From Rhizobium esperanzae (GTDB taxonomy: Bacteria; Pseudomonadota; Alphaproteobacteria; Rhizobiales; Rhizobiaceae): 64,000 nt of DNA. Shown here in pieces: positions 51,765 to 60,665 of the stretch. Position numbers and translations under genes: made by a program. Each line of letters starts with the position of its first letter. The stretch's first letter is position 1. The notes under the pieces were generated by a model, which saw nothing but the letters and a program-made list of their open reading frames with translations, was not told the DNA's origin and made no database searches. The stretch lies in assembly GCF_002204185.1 (NCBI RefSeq), contig NZ_MXPU01000009.1, positions 175,650 through 239,649 on the forward strand, in the 5' to 3' direction.

Positions 51765-53417
51765 ATGGATCAGGCCAATAGTCCGCAAGGCTCGGCGAGT
51801 GAACAGAGGGAAGCGCGCCGGCTGCAATACCTTCCCTGGGAACGCAGTGCGTCGGACCTAGATCATCCTGCCCATCTCGCCCGCAAGGCTGAGCTTCGGC
51901 GATCATGCGGCGCTGAATTGGCCGCGACGTCCTATATCGCCGAACATGCGGCGGTTTTCACCGAAAGCCTGACAATGGGCGAGCGGTCCTGGATTGCCGG
52001 GCACGCGCTCGTGCGGGGCGACGTGGTCCTCGGCGACGATTGCAGCGTCAATCCTTTTGCCTGCGTTTCCGGCAAGGTGACCTGCGGCAATGGGGTCAGG
52101 ATTGCCTCGCATGCATCGATTGTCGGCTTCAATCATGGCTTCGACGATCCCGATCGGCCCATCCATCGTCAGGGCGTCGTCAGCATCGGCATCATTATCG
52201 GCGACGATGTCTGGATCGGCGCCAATTGCGTGATCCTCGATGGCGTCACGATCGGCAACGGCGCCGTGATCGCCGCCGGAGCGGTGGTCACGCAAGACAT
52301 TCCTGCGCTAGCGATTGCCGGCGGTGTACCGGCAAAAGTGCTGCGGAGCCGGGGGGCATCTGCGAGGAAATCCGGCACTGGAGAGATCGAAGATCAATTG
52401 GGCAGGCTCGGGCAGAAGGCGAAAGCGCAATGGCCCGATATTCTTGGCCGTTGGAAAACACCCGAAGGCTATGAATCGCTGGAAGCGGACGGCGTCAGGC
52501 GCCCGGCGATCCGGCATCTCTGCGATGCCATCGAGATTGCGGCCGGCTTCGGGCATCTGCCGCCCGGATTCGATCTGTCGCAGACCGTCGAGCGTCTCCA
52601 GGGCCTGCAGGATCGGGAGACCGGCCTTTTCCCGGAAGAACATTCGCCCGGGCATGGCCGGGCGTTGCGGCAGGATCCGAAGGCACTCTACAACGTGCTT
52701 TCGGTCGGCTATGCGCTTGAACTGCTTGGTTCCGGGCCACAACACCCGATCCAGGCGGTGCAGCTCGACGCCGAAGAGCTGGAGCAATGGCTGAACGCCC
52801 TGCCCTGGCCGAGCCGGGCGTGGCATGCCGGCAGCGTGGTCGATGCGATCGGAACCGGCCTCTATTTCAATAGCAGGTCTTTCGGCATCAGAGGTCCAAG
52901 ACAGGCGCTGTTCGAGTGGCTGAACCGCAAGGCCGACAGCGTCTACGGCCTGTGGGGACAGCCGACAGCACTGGAGGGATGGCTCCAGCCGGTGAACGGT
53001 TTTTATCGCCTGACGCGCGGCACATACGCCCAGTTCGGGATTCCGCTTCCGCACCCGCACGCCACGCTCGAAACGGTTCACCTCAACTATCGCAACCACA
53101 AGGGCTTCGTTGCCGAGAAATACAATGCCTGCAACCTGCTCGATACGATCCATCCGCTCACGCTGATTGCCCGGCAGACCGATTACCGCCGCGCCGATGG
53201 CGAGGCGGTCGCCCGCAGCCTCATCTCGCGGGCGCTGGACAGATGGCGGGATGGCGAAGGCTTTCCATTTGCCGACGGCGGCGAAGCGAGCCTGCAGGGA
53301 ACGGAGATGTGGCTTTCGGTCATTCACCTGGCGGCCGATTTCCTCGGCCTCGCGGACCAGTTCGCCTTTGTCCCCAAGGGGGTTCACAGGACGTCAACTC
53401 CGGGGCTCGGCCTCTGA
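51765..53417 (+). CDS. hexapeptide-repeat acyltransferase fused to a C-terminal uncharacterised helical domain
   Basis: A 550-residue protein. After about 60 variable residues comes a left-handed beta-helix acetyltransferase (about 75-205). Hexapeptide repeats include [36 protein letters not shown], and [17 protein letters not shown], ending in the family tail [14 protein letters not shown]. The remaining 340 residues (about 210-550) are Trp/Leu/His-rich helical sequence ([51 protein letters not shown]), suggestive of an alpha/alpha-toroid such as terpene-cyclase-like or glycoside-hydrolase-like folds. I do not recognise this pairing as a named family. GAGGG precedes the ATG at 51765. It follows putR by 66 bases and may be co-transcribed. 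Confidence 0.75.
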   Translation: MDQANSPQGSASEQREARRLQYLPWERSASDLDHPAHLARKAELRRSCGAELAATSYIAEHAAVFTESLTMGERSWIAGHALVRGDVVLGDDCSVNPFACVSGKVTCGNGVRIASHASIVGFNHGFDDPDRPIHRQGVVSIGIIIGDDVWIGANCVILDGVTIGNGAVIAAGAVVTQDIPALAIAGGVPAKVLRSRGASARKSGTGEIEDQLGRLGQKAKAQWPDILGRWKTPEGYESLEADGVRRPAIRHLCDAIEIAAGFGHLPPGFDLSQTVERLQGLQDRETGLFPEEHSPGHGRALRQDPKALYNVLSVGYALELLGSGPQHPIQAVQLDAEELEQWLNALPWPSRAWHAGSVVDAIGTGLYFNSRSFGIRGPRQALFEWLNRKADSVYGLWGQPTALEGWLQPVNGFYRLTRGTYAQFGIPLPHPHATLETVHLNYRNHKGFVAEKYNACNLLDTIHPLTLIARQTDYRRADGEAVARSLISRALDRWRDGEGFPFADGGEASLQGTEMWLSVIHLAADFLGLADQFAFVPKGVHRTSTPGLGL

Positions 53418-53588
53418 TCAGCCGTGCAGCGATAGTAGGTTATGCCGCTAGGCATGTGTTCAACGCCGAAAGCTGATTGCCGGGGTCCAAAAGTATCAAA
53501 CTGGAACTCGCACTGGCCACATCATGCCAGCCAGGCAGGAAGACAGCTTTCCAGCCCCGGGAGGTCTGAGCGTTGGCGCGAAATCGCT

Positions 53589-54608
53589 TCAGTGCGCCCT
53601 CAAGGCCGCCGCGCGATGCTGCGAGGGCGTCTGCCCGAATGTGCGCTTGAACGTCCGCGTGAACTGCGAGGCGTTTTCGAACCCGACGTCCAATGCGATC
53701 TCGATGAGCGGCGCCTTTGACTGGGCAAGGATCGATTTTGCCCGCTCCATGCGGACGCGGTTGTAGGCCTTGGCAGGCGACATTCCCGTCTTTTCGATGA
53801 AGATCCGCTCCAGTTGCCGCCTTGAGAGGCCGACCATGGCGGCGAGCTTCTCGATCGGCATGCTGCCGTCGACGAACTGCTCCATGGTGATCATCGCCGC
53901 CTTAACTCGAGCGTCGTCATAGTCGTCATAGAGCGGACGCCTCGGCTGAATATCCGATGGCGTTCGGGCCTTCTCGATCTGAAGCACCTCGAGGGCGTTT
54001 CGTTCGGCGTCGCGGCTGATGTACTTCCTCACCAGCAGTGCCGCCATATCGGCACTGCTGCTGCCACCCGCGCAGGATCCGCGCTGGCGATCGAGATTGA
54101 AGAGCCGATCGGAGCGGACGGCAAGCTCCGGAAAGCGCTCGCGAAACTCCTTGTAATGCAGCCAGCTGACGCAGGATTCATGCCGCTTCATCAGGCCCGC
54201 GGCGGCAAGGATGAACGTACCGGTGCACACGCCGATCAGCGGCACCTTCTTGGCATCCGCCTGCTTGAGGAATGTGATGGTCTGCTGGTCGACGGGGTTC
54301 TCCACGCTCAGAAGGCCGCCGACGACGGCGATATAATCGAAGCGCGCGGGATCGACGAAGTCCGACGTCGGAGCGACCTGGACACCGCAGCTCGAAGTGA
54401 TCAGGTGCCGCGTGCTGCCGATCACCTGCCAGTCGGCAAGCACCCGTCCGGACCGGTCCTGCTCGTCGCTGGCTAGCCGCAGCGTATCCACGAACAGCGC
54501 AAAGGCGGACAGCGTGAACGACCGCGATAGAACGAAGCCCACCTTCAGCCGGGCCGCCTGCTTCGTGCCATCGTCTACCAATCGATGCTGTTCAGGTCGC
54601 ATGTTCAT
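53589..54608 (-). CDS. GlxA family AraC-type regulator (DJ-1/PfpI-like sensor plus AraC HTH)
   Basis: About 339 residues. The N-terminal part (15-190) is a DJ-1/PfpI-like domain with the GVCTGTFILAAAGL nucleophile-elbow region and VVGGLLSVEN. The C-terminal part (235-335) has two AraC helix-turn-helix motifs, IEKLAAMVGLSRRQLERIF and IEIALDVGFENASQFTRTFK. GlxA-type regulators such as GbdR and ArgR commonly control catabolism of quaternary amines or amino acids. Either ATG at 54608 or 54602 is possible; the former overlaps the stop of a small upstream ORF. It is the last gene of the operon read from 59723. Confidence 0.87.
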   Translation of the reverse strand: MNMRPEQHRLVDDGTKQAARLKVGFVLSRSFTLSAFALFVDTLRLASDEQDRSGRVLADWQVIGSTRHLITSSCGVQVAPTSDFVDPARFDYIAVVGGLLSVENPVDQQTITFLKQADAKKVPLIGVCTGTFILAAAGLMKRHESCVSWLHYKEFRERFPELAVRSDRLFNLDRQRGSCAGGSSSADMAALLVRKYISRDAERNALEVLQIEKARTPSDIQPRRPLYDDYDDARVKAAMITMEQFVDGSMPIEKLAAMVGLSRRQLERIFIEKTGMSPAKAYNRVRMERAKSILAQSKAPLIEIALDVGFENASQFTRTFKRTFGQTPSQHRAAALRAH

Positions 54609-54874
54609 CTCCTGGCCCTCCAAACGCGCTCATCGAATCTGAAAACCGTTCGCCAGCGGATCGCGCGTCGACGAAAATAGTATTGCTCCCGATCACCCGC
54701 GGCCAGCCCCCGATACTCCGAATGTCGGTATAAGGTACGATGTTCGATGACGGGCGGGGCCGTTTCGAACATTAAGGCAAGTGCTGCGAACAGCGGATGA
54801 AGGTTGGCATCGAGCCAATCGGCGGCCGAAACCAGGAAAGCGCCGGGCGAAGCCCGCGAGTCCGAATTATTCAT
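54605..54874 (-). CDS. small uncharacterised ORF coupled to the GlxA gene
   Basis: An 89-residue frame whose ATG follows GGGGAAG at a good distance and whose TGA overlaps the ATG of the GlxA gene. The N-terminal half (VSAADWLDANLHPLFAALALMFE) could form one amphipathic or membrane helix; the C-terminal half is Arg-rich. No family recognised. The coupling arrangement is the main reason for listing it. Confidence 0.4.
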   Translation of the reverse strand: MNNSDSRASPGAFLVSAADWLDANLHPLFAALALMFETAPPVIEHRTLYRHSEYRGLAAGDREQYYFRRRAIRWRTVFRFDERVWRARR

Positions 54875-55000
54875 CACTTCTTCCCCGTTTACCGGTGAGC
54901 GGCGCTCTGCCTTATTCGGTCAATCGCCATGATCATACCACGACCGTAATTGCTGTAGTGATGGAGGTCGCGATATCGACCGTCCTGATCGCGCCGCAGA

Positions 55001-55168
55001 TTATTTCTCGTCGCCGGCGTGAACCAGTAATGCCCGCGACGGCCGAGTTCCAACGCCGTCATCAGGCTCAGGTCGATCCCCGCCATGATGGTCGGAACCG
55101 CAAAAGGAGCACGGAAGTCGAACAACATCGTTGCCGCCCCGCAGAAAGCCTCCCACAAAAGTTTTCAT
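55001..55168 (-). CDS. short ORF with strong ribosome-binding site downstream of FAD oxidoreductase
   Basis: AGGAG eight bases before the ATG at 55168 opens a 55-codon frame beginning MKTFVGGFLRGG with a CSFCGSDHHGG cysteine/histidine cluster, ending at TAA. An overlapping 89-codon frame (54889-55158) is open in another register but lacks such a site. Either this is a true short peptide or a frameshift joins the two. Low confidence. Confidence 0.25.
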   Translation of the reverse strand: MKTFVGGFLRGGNDVVRLPCSFCGSDHHGGDRPEPDDGVGTRPSRALLVHAGDEK

Positions 55169-55245
55169 TGTTATGACTCCTGGTTTTCGTTCCCATTCTC
55201 ATAGAAGCCTGCGGGCGGCAGTCTTGATATTGCGCCGGCCGAGGA

Positions 55246-56592
55246 TCATCCCTCGCGGCCGGCTCGCAATTCCTGAAAGCGGATAACCGAGTTGATGCCG
55301 AGCCATGCGATGGGCTCGGGCGGCAATCTCGTCGGTTCCGGCTGGTTCTTGTATGTGTCGAGCTCGGGGCTTGCGGCTCCCGTCGCAAGATCTGCGGCCA
55401 TCATGCCGGCAAAGGTGCTCTTGACGGTGCCGAGACCGTTTTCGCAGCAGGCGGAAAAAAGCCCTTCCTCGACCTCACCGAACGCCGGCACATGGTTTCG
55501 ACTGAGGCAGAGTGCTCCCGCCCAGCTGTACTCCATCGGAAGGCGCTCCAGTCCGGGGAACCGGACATCGAACGAGCGGCGCTGTTCGGCCGCAATGCCG
55601 GCGACCCGCTTCTCCGATACTTTCAGGCTCGGGTCGTAGGTGAACCTGGTCCTGACGACGATCCGCGAAAGCCCATTCTTGGTGATCTTGCGCACCGTTG
55701 CGCCCATCGGATCGGCCGGCAGCAGCGCCCAGCGATCGACGCCGCTGACATCGCCGCCGAATTCATTCTGGGAAAAGGCCGATGTCATCGACGCATAGGT
55801 GAAGATGTGCATCAGCCGGCCCCGGAAGTGGCCGAAGCTCTGAATATGGCCGTTTACACCCAGAATGACCTTGGGCGCAGAAACGGAACCACGCGCGGTC
55901 TTCGCCTTCCAGGTTCGGCCATCGCGCGCAAGCTCCAGAACCGGCGAATGCTCGTGAATCGTGCCTTTCGAGGAAAGCCCGTGTGCCAGGCCGCGAATAT
56001 AATCGGCGGGCTGGATCATCACGGCACCAGGCGTATAGAGCCCGCCGAGATAGTAACGCGAGCCTGTCATCTCCCGCATCTGATCGGCGTCGAGAACGCG
56101 ATGTTCCTCGCCGATCTTTTCGAGCGACTTCCGATAGTTGTCGTTGAGCCCCAGCCCCCGCTCGGAAGCCGCGGCATTCACCTTGCCCGCCGGATCGAAG
56201 GTCTCTGCGGAGAGGCCGTATTCGGCTGCGGCGTCGGCAGCAAAGGAGATTGCCAGACGGTTCTGGCGAATCTCGTCCTTGGTCGCCGCTTCGTCGGCGA
56301 CCGAATATTCGCCCGAGGACAGATTGTGCGGCACGTCGATCATGAAGCCGGAATTTCTCCCGGCCGGTCCCTTGGCGAGTTCGCGCGCCTCCAGGATCAC
56401 AATCTTGTCCTGGGGCCGCGACTGCGAAAGGCGGCGGGCCGCCGACAGGCCGGCAAATCCGCCGCCGATGATCAGCCAGTCGGCGGTGATGTCGTGTTCA
56501 AGCGCCGTCACGGGAAAGGTGCGCTCGCTGGTCGCCTCCCATCCCGAGACACCGGTATCCGTTGGCAGGTGCTTGATCACATGACGGCTCAT
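55246..56592 (-). CDS. FAD-dependent oxidoreductase (DAO family, PuuB-like)
   Basis: A 448-residue DAO-fold flavoprotein. After about 35 residues comes DWLIIGGGFAGLSAARRL, followed by LAKGPAGRNSGFMIDVPHN, a motif placement typical of gamma-glutamylputrescine oxidase-like (PuuB) and related amine oxidases. The C-terminus has LFSACCENGLGTVKSTFAG in place of the usual second FAD loop. It is coupled (ATGA) to a PuuC-like aldehyde dehydrogenase, giving an amine oxidase plus aldehyde dehydrogenase pair. The substrate is probably an amine or N-substituted amino acid; the precise one is unknown. Confidence 0.82.
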   Translation of the reverse strand: MSRHVIKHLPTDTGVSGWEATSERTFPVTALEHDITADWLIIGGGFAGLSAARRLSQSRPQDKIVILEARELAKGPAGRNSGFMIDVPHNLSSGEYSVADEAATKDEIRQNRLAISFAADAAAEYGLSAETFDPAGKVNAAASERGLGLNDNYRKSLEKIGEEHRVLDADQMREMTGSRYYLGGLYTPGAVMIQPADYIRGLAHGLSSKGTIHEHSPVLELARDGRTWKAKTARGSVSAPKVILGVNGHIQSFGHFRGRLMHIFTYASMTSAFSQNEFGGDVSGVDRWALLPADPMGATVRKITKNGLSRIVVRTRFTYDPSLKVSEKRVAGIAAEQRRSFDVRFPGLERLPMEYSWAGALCLSRNHVPAFGEVEEGLFSACCENGLGTVKSTFAGMMAADLATGAASPELDTYKNQPEPTRLPPEPIAWLGINSVIRFQELRAGREG

Positions 56593-58106
56593 CGGATCGT
56601 CTCGTCGACAGATCGTTCGGATACGTCGATCCAGATGGTCTTGAGCTCGCAGTAATTGTCGTGGGCGAAGATCGACTTGTCGCGGCCGCCGAAGCCGGAC
56701 TCCTTGTAGCCGCCGAACGGTGTGCTCGCATCGCCCTCGCCGAAGCAGTTGACGGTGACCAGACCCGCACGGATATCCCGCGACACCCGGATCGCATTGC
56801 GCAGGCTGCCCGTGTAGACCGACGCGGTCAGACCGTAATTGGTGTCGTTGGCAAGAGCCACGGCTTCGGAGAGGGTCTCGAATGTCGTTACCGACAGGAT
56901 CGGCCCGAAAATCTCCTCCTTAAACAGGCGGCTGGCAGGCGTGACGCCGTCAACCACCGTGGGTTCGATGAAGACGCCGTCCTGGGTTTGCCCGCCGAAG
57001 GCCAGCGAAAGCTTCTCGCTCTTCACGTCATCGAGGAACGACCTCACCTTGTCGAAATGGCTCTTGCTGACGAGCGCGCCGATGCGGTTTTCCGGATCGA
57101 GCGGATCGCCGGTCCTCCACTCGCGCATATAGGCGCCGATCCGCTTGAGAAGTTCATCCTTGATGCTGGCCTGAACGATAAGGCGCGAGGATGCGCTGCA
57201 GTTCTCGCCCATATTCCAGAAGGCGCCGTTGACCACCTGCTCGGCGACGAGATCGAGATCTTCAGCGTCTTCAAGCACCACGGCCGGGTTCTTGCCGCCG
57301 CATTCGAGCACCACCTTCTTGAGGTTTGAATCGGCAGAATAGTGGAGGAAGCGACGGCCTGTGGGGGTCGATCCGGTAAAGGCGACCATGTCGACATCCA
57401 TATGCAAGCCGAGCGGTTCGCCGACATCCTTGCCGCTGCCGGTGACGACATTGAAAACGCCTGCCGGGATGCCGGCCTCGAGCGCCAATTCGGCGACACG
57501 CAGCGTCGTCAGCGTGGTTTCCTGGGCGGGCTTGACGATCACCGAGCAGCCCGCGGCAAGCGCCGGCGCGATTTTCCAGGCCAGCATCAGCAGCGGGAAG
57601 TTCCACGGCAGGACGCAAGCGACCACGCCGATAGGTTCACGAACCACCATCGCCAGCGCATTGGGGCCGACCGAATTCGTGTTGTCGTACAGCTTGTCGA
57701 TCAGCTCGGCATGCCAGCGGATCGTGTGGATCGTGTCAGGGACATCCACGGTCTGGCACTCGCGGACCGGCTTGCCGCTGTCGAGGCTTTCCATGACGGC
57801 AAGCTCGTGACGATTGCGCTCCAGCAGCTTTGCAAACTTGAGCAGCGTTTCCTTGCGTGCGCCAGGCGTCAGCTGACGCCAGCGGCCATCGTCGAAGGCT
57901 TCGCGGGCCTTGGCGACCGCATAGTCGACGTCGCTTGTATCACAGGCGGCGATCTCGGCGAGGAGTTCGCCGGTTGCGGGATTGGTTGATTTGAAGGTCT
58001 TGCCCGACTTCGCCGGACGGTACGCGCCGTCGATGAAGGCATTGGTTGGCAGATGGAGTTCTTTGGCGAGTGCCTTGTATTCGGCGGCGGTCAAAGGTTC
58101 ATGCAT
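56589..58106 (-). CDS. aldehyde dehydrogenase, PuuC/betaine-aldehyde type
   Basis: A 505-residue ALDH. It has PWNFPLLMLAWKIAPALAAG, base Glu in VLECGGKNPAVVL, catalytic Cys in NMGENCSASSR and the C-terminal YKESGFGGRDKS with KTIWIDV. This pattern is near gamma-glutamyl-gamma-aminobutyraldehyde dehydrogenase (PuuC) and other aminoaldehyde dehydrogenases. It overlaps the lyase gene upstream by 8 bases and the FAD oxidoreductase downstream by 4, so the three proteins are made together. Confidence 0.87.
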   Translation of the reverse strand: MHEPLTAAEYKALAKELHLPTNAFIDGAYRPAKSGKTFKSTNPATGELLAEIAACDTSDVDYAVAKAREAFDDGRWRQLTPGARKETLLKFAKLLERNRHELAVMESLDSGKPVRECQTVDVPDTIHTIRWHAELIDKLYDNTNSVGPNALAMVVREPIGVVACVLPWNFPLLMLAWKIAPALAAGCSVIVKPAQETTLTTLRVAELALEAGIPAGVFNVVTGSGKDVGEPLGLHMDVDMVAFTGSTPTGRRFLHYSADSNLKKVVLECGGKNPAVVLEDAEDLDLVAEQVVNGAFWNMGENCSASSRLIVQASIKDELLKRIGAYMREWRTGDPLDPENRIGALVSKSHFDKVRSFLDDVKSEKLSLAFGGQTQDGVFIEPTVVDGVTPASRLFKEEIFGPILSVTTFETLSEAVALANDTNYGLTASVYTGSLRNAIRVSRDIRAGLVTVNCFGEGDASTPFGGYKESGFGGRDKSIFAHDNYCELKTIWIDVSERSVDETIR

Positions 58107-59010
58107 GGTTGGCTCCCGACGTGATCTGGGCGACCGTGCGCTTCAAAGTGGCGACGACAGTCTCAAGGGTTCTCTTCTCTTCGGAGGTCATACCGCGTAG
58201 CGGCGCGCGCACCGGGCCCGCCTTCAGGCCGATGATCTCGCAGCCGTGCTTGATCGACTGGACGAACTTGCCGCATTCGAGGAAATCCATCAGCGGCAGC
58301 ATCGCGCTCATGATCGCCCGGCCCTTGTCGAAGTTCTTCTCGACGACGCAAGCCTCATAGAGGGCGACATGCTCGCGCGGCAGGAAATTGGAGCCGGCGC
58401 AGACCCAGCTTTTCGCACCCCAGGCGAAGAATTCGAGCGCCTGGTCGTCCCAACCGCAGGACAGCGAGATGTGGGGAAACTTCCGGGCGAGCCGGTGAAG
58501 ATTGCCCATGTCGCCGGAGCTTTCCTTGATGGCGACGACATTCTTGGACTTGCCGACGCGGGAGAAATACTCCTCGCCCATCACCACACCCATGCGGGCG
58601 GGATAGTTGTAGAGCATGATCGGCAGGTTGGCGGCGCGATCGACTGTGAGGGCATGGACCGCATTCTCGCGTTCGGTCGGCAGCGCATAGGGCGGCGACG
58701 AAACCAGGATCGCATCCGCGCCGATTTCCTTTGCAGCCTTCGCATATTCGACCGAATCCTCGGTGCGCGTGGCGCCGGTGCCGATGATGAGCGGCAGCCG
58801 CGTGCCGATGACCTCTTTGGCATAGGCCGCGAGTTCGAAACGCTCCTGGCTGCTCTGGGCGTAATATTCGCCCGTCGAGCCGCCGACGATGATGCCATGC
58901 ACGCCCGCCTTGATCAGCGACTCGAGCACGGCAGCGAATGCCGGCCGGTCGATCTGCCCATTTTGATCGAGCGGCGTCACCGCCGGTGTATAAATCCCCT
59001 CAAATTTCAC
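58099..59010 (-). CDS. dihydrodipicolinate synthase/N-acetylneuraminate lyase family protein
   Basis: A 303-residue class I aldolase-type barrel. Substrate loop GGSTGEYYAQSSQER, Tyr in MLYNYPARMG and Schiff-base Lys in VVAIKESSGD are all present. Members include DHDPS, KDG aldolase and 1-pyrroline-4-hydroxy-2-carboxylate deaminase of hydroxyproline catabolism. DapA itself is unlikely given the catabolic context; next to an aldehyde dehydrogenase and an FAD amine oxidase, a hydroxyproline-like deaminase or keto-acid aldolase is more probable. GTG start with GGAG upstream, overlapping the gntR stop. Confidence 0.85.
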   Translation of the reverse strand: MKFEGIYTPAVTPLDQNGQIDRPAFAAVLESLIKAGVHGIIVGGSTGEYYAQSSQERFELAAYAKEVIGTRLPLIIGTGATRTEDSVEYAKAAKEIGADAILVSSPPYALPTERENAVHALTVDRAANLPIMLYNYPARMGVVMGEEYFSRVGKSKNVVAIKESSGDMGNLHRLARKFPHISLSCGWDDQALEFFAWGAKSWVCAGSNFLPREHVALYEACVVEKNFDKGRAIMSAMLPLMDFLECGKFVQSIKHGCEIIGLKAGPVRAPLRGMTSEEKRTLETVVATLKRTVAQITSGANHA

Positions 59011-59723
59011 GATGACTTCTCCAATAATTGCGTGGCGGGACCGCCCACGAAGGCGTCCGCCTTGAGGCCTTGCGGAGCGATGAACATCTCCATGTTCTCG
59101 CGGGACAATTCCCAGTGTTCGAAAACGAGGTCGACGACGGCATCCTCATCGTGAGCGCCGAGCGCTGCGATAAAGCCGTCATGATGCTCGACGGCCAATC
59201 GAAGCCGCCGCCGCATGTCCTCGTTTCTCGGCCGGAAGAACGTATGACCGATGCGCGCATGGTCGATGAGCAGCCGGCCGAGGCTCGGCTGCATGTAGAC
59301 GTTGCCCGACATCTCGCCGAATATTTCGTGAAAGCGGTTGTTCTCCAGCACCATCGCCAGAGCGTCCATGTTCTCGCTGGCGGCGCGAAACCGCTCCTGC
59401 GTCTGTTTCAGGTCCGACAGCTGCGCGGGCTTGAAGTTCTGCACGGCCAGACGACCGATCGCCGCATAAATCATCGGCGCGACGAGGAAGAAATTGCGCA
59501 GCGTGGAGTGGTTCATCGGGATGACCCGCGCACCCCTGTTCTCGCGAATATCAATATAGCCCTCGCCGGCAAGGCGACGGAATATGTCCCGCACCGGCGT
59601 CCGCGACAGCCCGTACTTCTCGCTCAGACTGGCCTCATCCAGATCAGCGTCCGGATCCAGCTCCATCGTCAGAATCTGGCGTTTCAGGTCTTCGTAGAGA
59701 TTGCTCTTGGGTGTCTTCGCCAT
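59007..59723 (-). CDS. GntR family regulator, FCD subfamily, heading the operon
   Basis: A 238-residue regulator: winged helix at about residues 8-75 (DLDEASLSEKYGLSRTPVRDIFRRLAGEGYIDI; landmarks EASLSEKYGLSRTPVRDIF) and FCD domain (ENNRFHEIFGEMSGN, RLAVEHHDGFIAAL). It is the first gene of the operon gntR-lyase-ALDH-FAD oxidoreductase-glxA, coupled to the lyase by GTGA. A striking palindrome lies 67 bases upstream and is almost certainly its operator. Confidence 0.88.
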   Translation of the reverse strand: MAKTPKSNLYEDLKRQILTMELDPDADLDEASLSEKYGLSRTPVRDIFRRLAGEGYIDIRENRGARVIPMNHSTLRNFFLVAPMIYAAIGRLAVQNFKPAQLSDLKQTQERFRAASENMDALAMVLENNRFHEIFGEMSGNVYMQPSLGRLLIDHARIGHTFFRPRNEDMRRRLRLAVEHHDGFIAALGAHDEDAVVDLVFEHWELSRENMEMFIAPQGLKADAFVGGPATQLLEKSS

Positions 59724-59789
59724 CGTCGATCTCCGGCCATTCGTTGCTCTACTGCCGGGAAGATGACACGCCTTTCAGCAGGAGTCAAT

Positions 59790-59814
59790 AATTGTGTACT
59801 CTGAGTACACAATT
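59790..59814. promoter_or_regulatory. perfect 11-base inverted repeat, GntR operator
   Basis: Arms AATTGTGTACT and AGTACACAATT are exact complements separated by CTG. The inner GTGTACTCTGAGTACAC has the GTNTAC...GTANAC form of FCD-type GntR operators. It sits 67 bases upstream of the GntR start at 59723 with no other regulator nearby. Confidence 0.7.
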
Positions 59815-60002
59815 CGTATTCGAACAAAACACAATTCTTTCGGCACCACGAAAGTTTGCCTTGATCGAACGCGAAGCCGTCAGTGAACGTGAGGATTCCG
59901 GGCGCGCGACGCTCAATGAGGGCGCGGTCAAGCTGATGGTGGATAGCAATGTGTGGGAAGCGGCCGAGCGCGGCCGTCATGGAACATTGGTCGTCCAATG
60001 AT

Positions 60003-60030
60003 CGGGGAACGCCGGGGTCGGCGCTCCCCG
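60003..60030. terminator. GC-rich hairpin after gfa
   Basis: CGGGGAACGCC and GGCGCTCCCCG form an 11-position stem with one A/C mismatch and a six-base loop, eight bases beyond the gfa stop. There is no T-run, so termination by this hairpin alone is uncertain. Confidence 0.4.
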
Positions 60031-60037
60031 GGAAGCT

Positions 60038-60610
60038 TTAAGCGGCAAGCACGCCGCTCTTCTTGGCAGTCCAGGTCGCGATATAATCCATCAGGCCGGG
60101 CGACAGGCAATCATAGGGCTCCAGACCCGACGCCTTCAGCTGCGCCCGGACAGCATCCATCTTGGCGGGATCGAAGCCGCTTTCGATGATTGACGACACG
60201 AAGGCCGCAAAGGTCGGCTTGGCCCAGCCGCTTTCCTGGAAGCGCTCCGGATGGACGAACGACAATCCCTGGAAGGGGTGTTCGCGCTTGACCGGCCCAT
60301 ACATATGCACGCCGCATTCCTTGCAGGCGTGCCGTTGGATCAGAGCAGCGGGATCGACGACAGCGAGCTTGTCGCCGTTCTCGAGCACTTCGACGCTCTC
60401 GGTCGGAGCGACCGCCACGACCGAAAAGACAGCGCCCTCGGGCTTCCAGCACTTGGTGCAGCCGCAGGCGTGATTGTGGGCGATATCACCCTTGATCCTG
60501 ACCTTGACCGGATTGCTCGTGCACTTGCACACGAGCGTCCCGCCTGTGAAAGCAGCGTCAGTCGCTCGAAAGCCTGAATCCACTGCCGGATGAATGGCTA
60601 TGCTGCTCAT
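60038..60610 (-). CDS. gfa: S-(hydroxymethyl)glutathione synthase (glutathione-dependent formaldehyde-activating enzyme)
   Basis: A 190-residue zinc protein with the Gfa cysteine pattern: [25 protein letters not shown] and [14 protein letters not shown] provide the structural and catalytic Zn sites. It accelerates condensation of formaldehyde with glutathione, the first step of detoxification. GGAGAG precedes the start. It is 55 bases downstream of the S-formylglutathione hydrolase gene on the same strand, completing the three-gene formaldehyde route. Confidence 0.93.
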   Translation of the reverse strand: MSSIAIHPAVDSGFRATDAAFTGGTLVCKCTSNPVKVRIKGDIAHNHACGCTKCWKPEGAVFSVVAVAPTESVEVLENGDKLAVVDPAALIQRHACKECGVHMYGPVKREHPFQGLSFVHPERFQESGWAKPTFAAFVSSIIESGFDPAKMDAVRAQLKASGLEPYDCLSPGLMDYIATWTAKKSGVLAA

Positions 60611-60665
60611 TGCTTCTCTCCTTCCCTCCCTGGCCGTTTGCGAAATGCCCGGCCGAGCTCTGCAA

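Larger units (their letters stand above)
59724..60037. other. intergenic region between gfa end and gntR start
   Basis: About 310 bases. It contains the 59790-59814 palindrome and a GC-rich hairpin near 60003-60030. A 69-codon plus-strand frame starting with TTG inside the palindrome is not convincing as a gene. Confidence 0.5.

Noticed and set aside
55234..55263. GCCGGCCG/CGGCCGGC hairpin at the end of the FAD oxidoreductase gene
   Set aside because: It overlaps the stop codon, has an irregular loop and no T-run, so I do not call it a terminator.
59792..60001. 69-codon plus-strand frame starting within the palindrome
   Set aside because: TTG start lies inside the operator dyad, and there is no ribosome-binding site or motif.
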